DNA of 30,582 bases from Pseudomonadota bacterium (GTDB taxonomy: Bacteria > Pseudomonadota > Gammaproteobacteria > Steroidobacterales > Steroidobacteraceae). The translations under genes and the position numbers were made by a program. Where the stretch lies: assembly GCA_023433465.1 (NCBI GenBank), contig JAEZCR010000242.1, positions 1-30,582 of the forward strand. Reading direction: 5' to 3'. The notes beneath the pieces were generated by a model that searched no databases, had not been told where the DNA came from, and saw only the letters and a program-made list of their open reading frames with translations. Of the stretch, positions 29,853 to 30,582 are shown piece by piece; the stretch's first letter is position 1, and every line of letters starts with the position of its first letter.

Positions 29853-30582
29853 ATGAAACGAAGAACTCTGCTGAAGTCGGCCGCCGGCGTATTGCCCGCG
29901 ACGGCCTTGTTGTCCACTCCCTCGATCGCGGCGGGCGCCGCCAGTGGTTCGCCCGACAGGCGGGAACAACTCTATGGCCTGCTCGGCCGGCTACCGCCGC
30001 GCGACCGGAAGGTAAGCGCGAAGCTCGTATCCAGCGAGGACCGCGGCAGCTACACGCTCGAAACGCTGGTCCTCGATCTGAATGGCGAGGAACCCGCGCC
30101 CGCGTATTTCGCGAAGCCCAAGGGCGCTTCCGGCAGGCTCCCGACGGTGTTGTTCAACCACTCGCACGGCGGCGGATACCAGATCGGCAAGACAGAATTC
30201 ATCTCAGGCCGCGAATACATGGGCAAGCCGCCTTACGCGGAATTCCTGACTTCCCTCGGCTACAACGCGTTGTGCTTCGACACGTGGATCTTCGGCGAAC
30301 GCGCCAAGCGCACCGAGCTCGACTTCTTCAAGGAAACGCTCTGGAAGGGCCGCGTGTTGTGGGGAATGATGGTCTACGACTCGATCAAGGCCGTGGACTA
30401 TCTAGTGTCGCGTCCTGACGTCGACACGAAGAGAGTCGGCACCGTCGGGATGTCGATGGGCAGCTCGAGCGCGCAGTGGCTGGGCGCGCTCGATCCGCGC
30501 GTGAAGGTCGTGGTCGACATCTGCTGCCTCACCGACTGGCACACGCTCGTCGAGGTCGGCGGCCTCAAGGGACACGGCATCT
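29853..30582 (+). CDS. Tat-exported alpha/beta hydrolase (partial, runs off the window)
   Basis: The first 243 residues are visible and no stop is reached. The N-terminus MKRRTLLKSAAG has the twin-arginine pattern, followed by an Ala-rich hydrophobic stretch with probable cleavage near IAAGAA. The body is an alpha/beta hydrolase: NHSHGGGYQIGK as the oxyanion-hole strand, CFDTWIFGERA, and nucleophile elbow GMSMGSS with S201. It resembles the acetyl-xylan esterase and dienelactone-hydrolase-like families. The ester substrate cannot be told; with a cellulase, rhamnosidase and tannase nearby, a plant-polymer ester is plausible. The catalytic Asp and His would lie beyond the window end. Confidence 0.85.
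   Translation, partial: MKRRTLLKSAAGVLPATALLSTPSIAAGAASGSPDRREQLYGLLGRLPPRDRKVSAKLVSSEDRGSYTLETLVLDLNGEEPAPAYFAKPKGASGRLPTVLFNHSHGGGYQIGKTEFISGREYMGKPPYAEFLTSLGYNALCFDTWIFGERAKRTELDFFKETLWKGRVLWGMMVYDSIKAVDYLVSRPDVDTKRVGTVGMSMGSSSAQWLGALDPRVKVVVDICCLTDWHTLVEVGGLKGHGI

Overview
The window is high-GC, densely coding bacterial DNA (roughly two thirds G+C by eye). It carries 26 protein genes, one cut by the right edge, and no tRNA, rRNA, IS element or CRISPR array that I could see. Gene content points to a soil- or plant-associated gammaproteobacterium: EpmB (EF-P lysylation, typical of Gammaproteobacteria), TonB-receptor-like sequence, plant-polymer enzymes and many sensory genes. Steroidobacter/Xanthomonad-like bacteria are my best guess; this is inference, not a measured placement.

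Layout. 1-3030 (-): an ECF sigma factor translationally coupled (ATGA) to a membrane-anchored von Willebrand factor A protein that carries a TonB-plug-like segment. 3031-4826 (-): a secreted DUF1080 protein coupled (GTGA) to epmB. 4963-6211 (+): a SYLF/YSC84 protein and a DUF3313 lipoprotein. 6402-9413 (+): a modular secreted GH5 cellulase and a small secreted beta-sandwich protein, separated by a strong hairpin terminator. 9425-11544 (-): otsB-otsA for trehalose, facing a divergent MarR regulator (about 11633-12142, +), with an operator-like palindrome between them. 12216-15182 (+): a metal-handling cluster (CopL-like Cys-rich protein, outer-membrane-like barrel, MerP-like HMA protein, MerT-like protein, ChrA). 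15206-18706 (-): a GH78 rhamnosidase-like enzyme and a membrane-anchored MDR oxidoreductase. 18841-20693 (+): a LytS/LytTR two-component system. 20699-22291 (-): a tannase-family lipoprotein. 22492-25079 (+): an SDR, SRPBCC and zinc alcohol dehydrogenase operon. 25086-27152: a micro-protein with a TFPASDP motif, a hemerythrin, and a cytoplasmic BON protein with a long Gly/Tyr/Gln-rich tract. 27673-30582 (+): a GAF-PAS hybrid histidine kinase and a Tat-exported alpha/beta hydrolase cut by the window end.

How they fit. Three themes recur: plant-polymer breakdown (GH5 with CBM2, GH78, tannase, DUF1080, terminal hydrolase), stress protection (trehalose, the SDR/SRPBCC/ADH genes, hemerythrin, BON protein) and metal handling. 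The most notable non-textbook signals are: a GTAGTTTG octamer found eight times, always on the + strand whatever the gene direction; a near-consensus sigma-54 promoter before the BON/low-complexity gene; several genes whose -10-like hexamer lies 6-7 nt before the start codon with no Shine-Dalgarno (candidate leaderless mRNAs); the TonB-plug graft in the vWA protein; and a merP/merT-like pair with no merA or merR.
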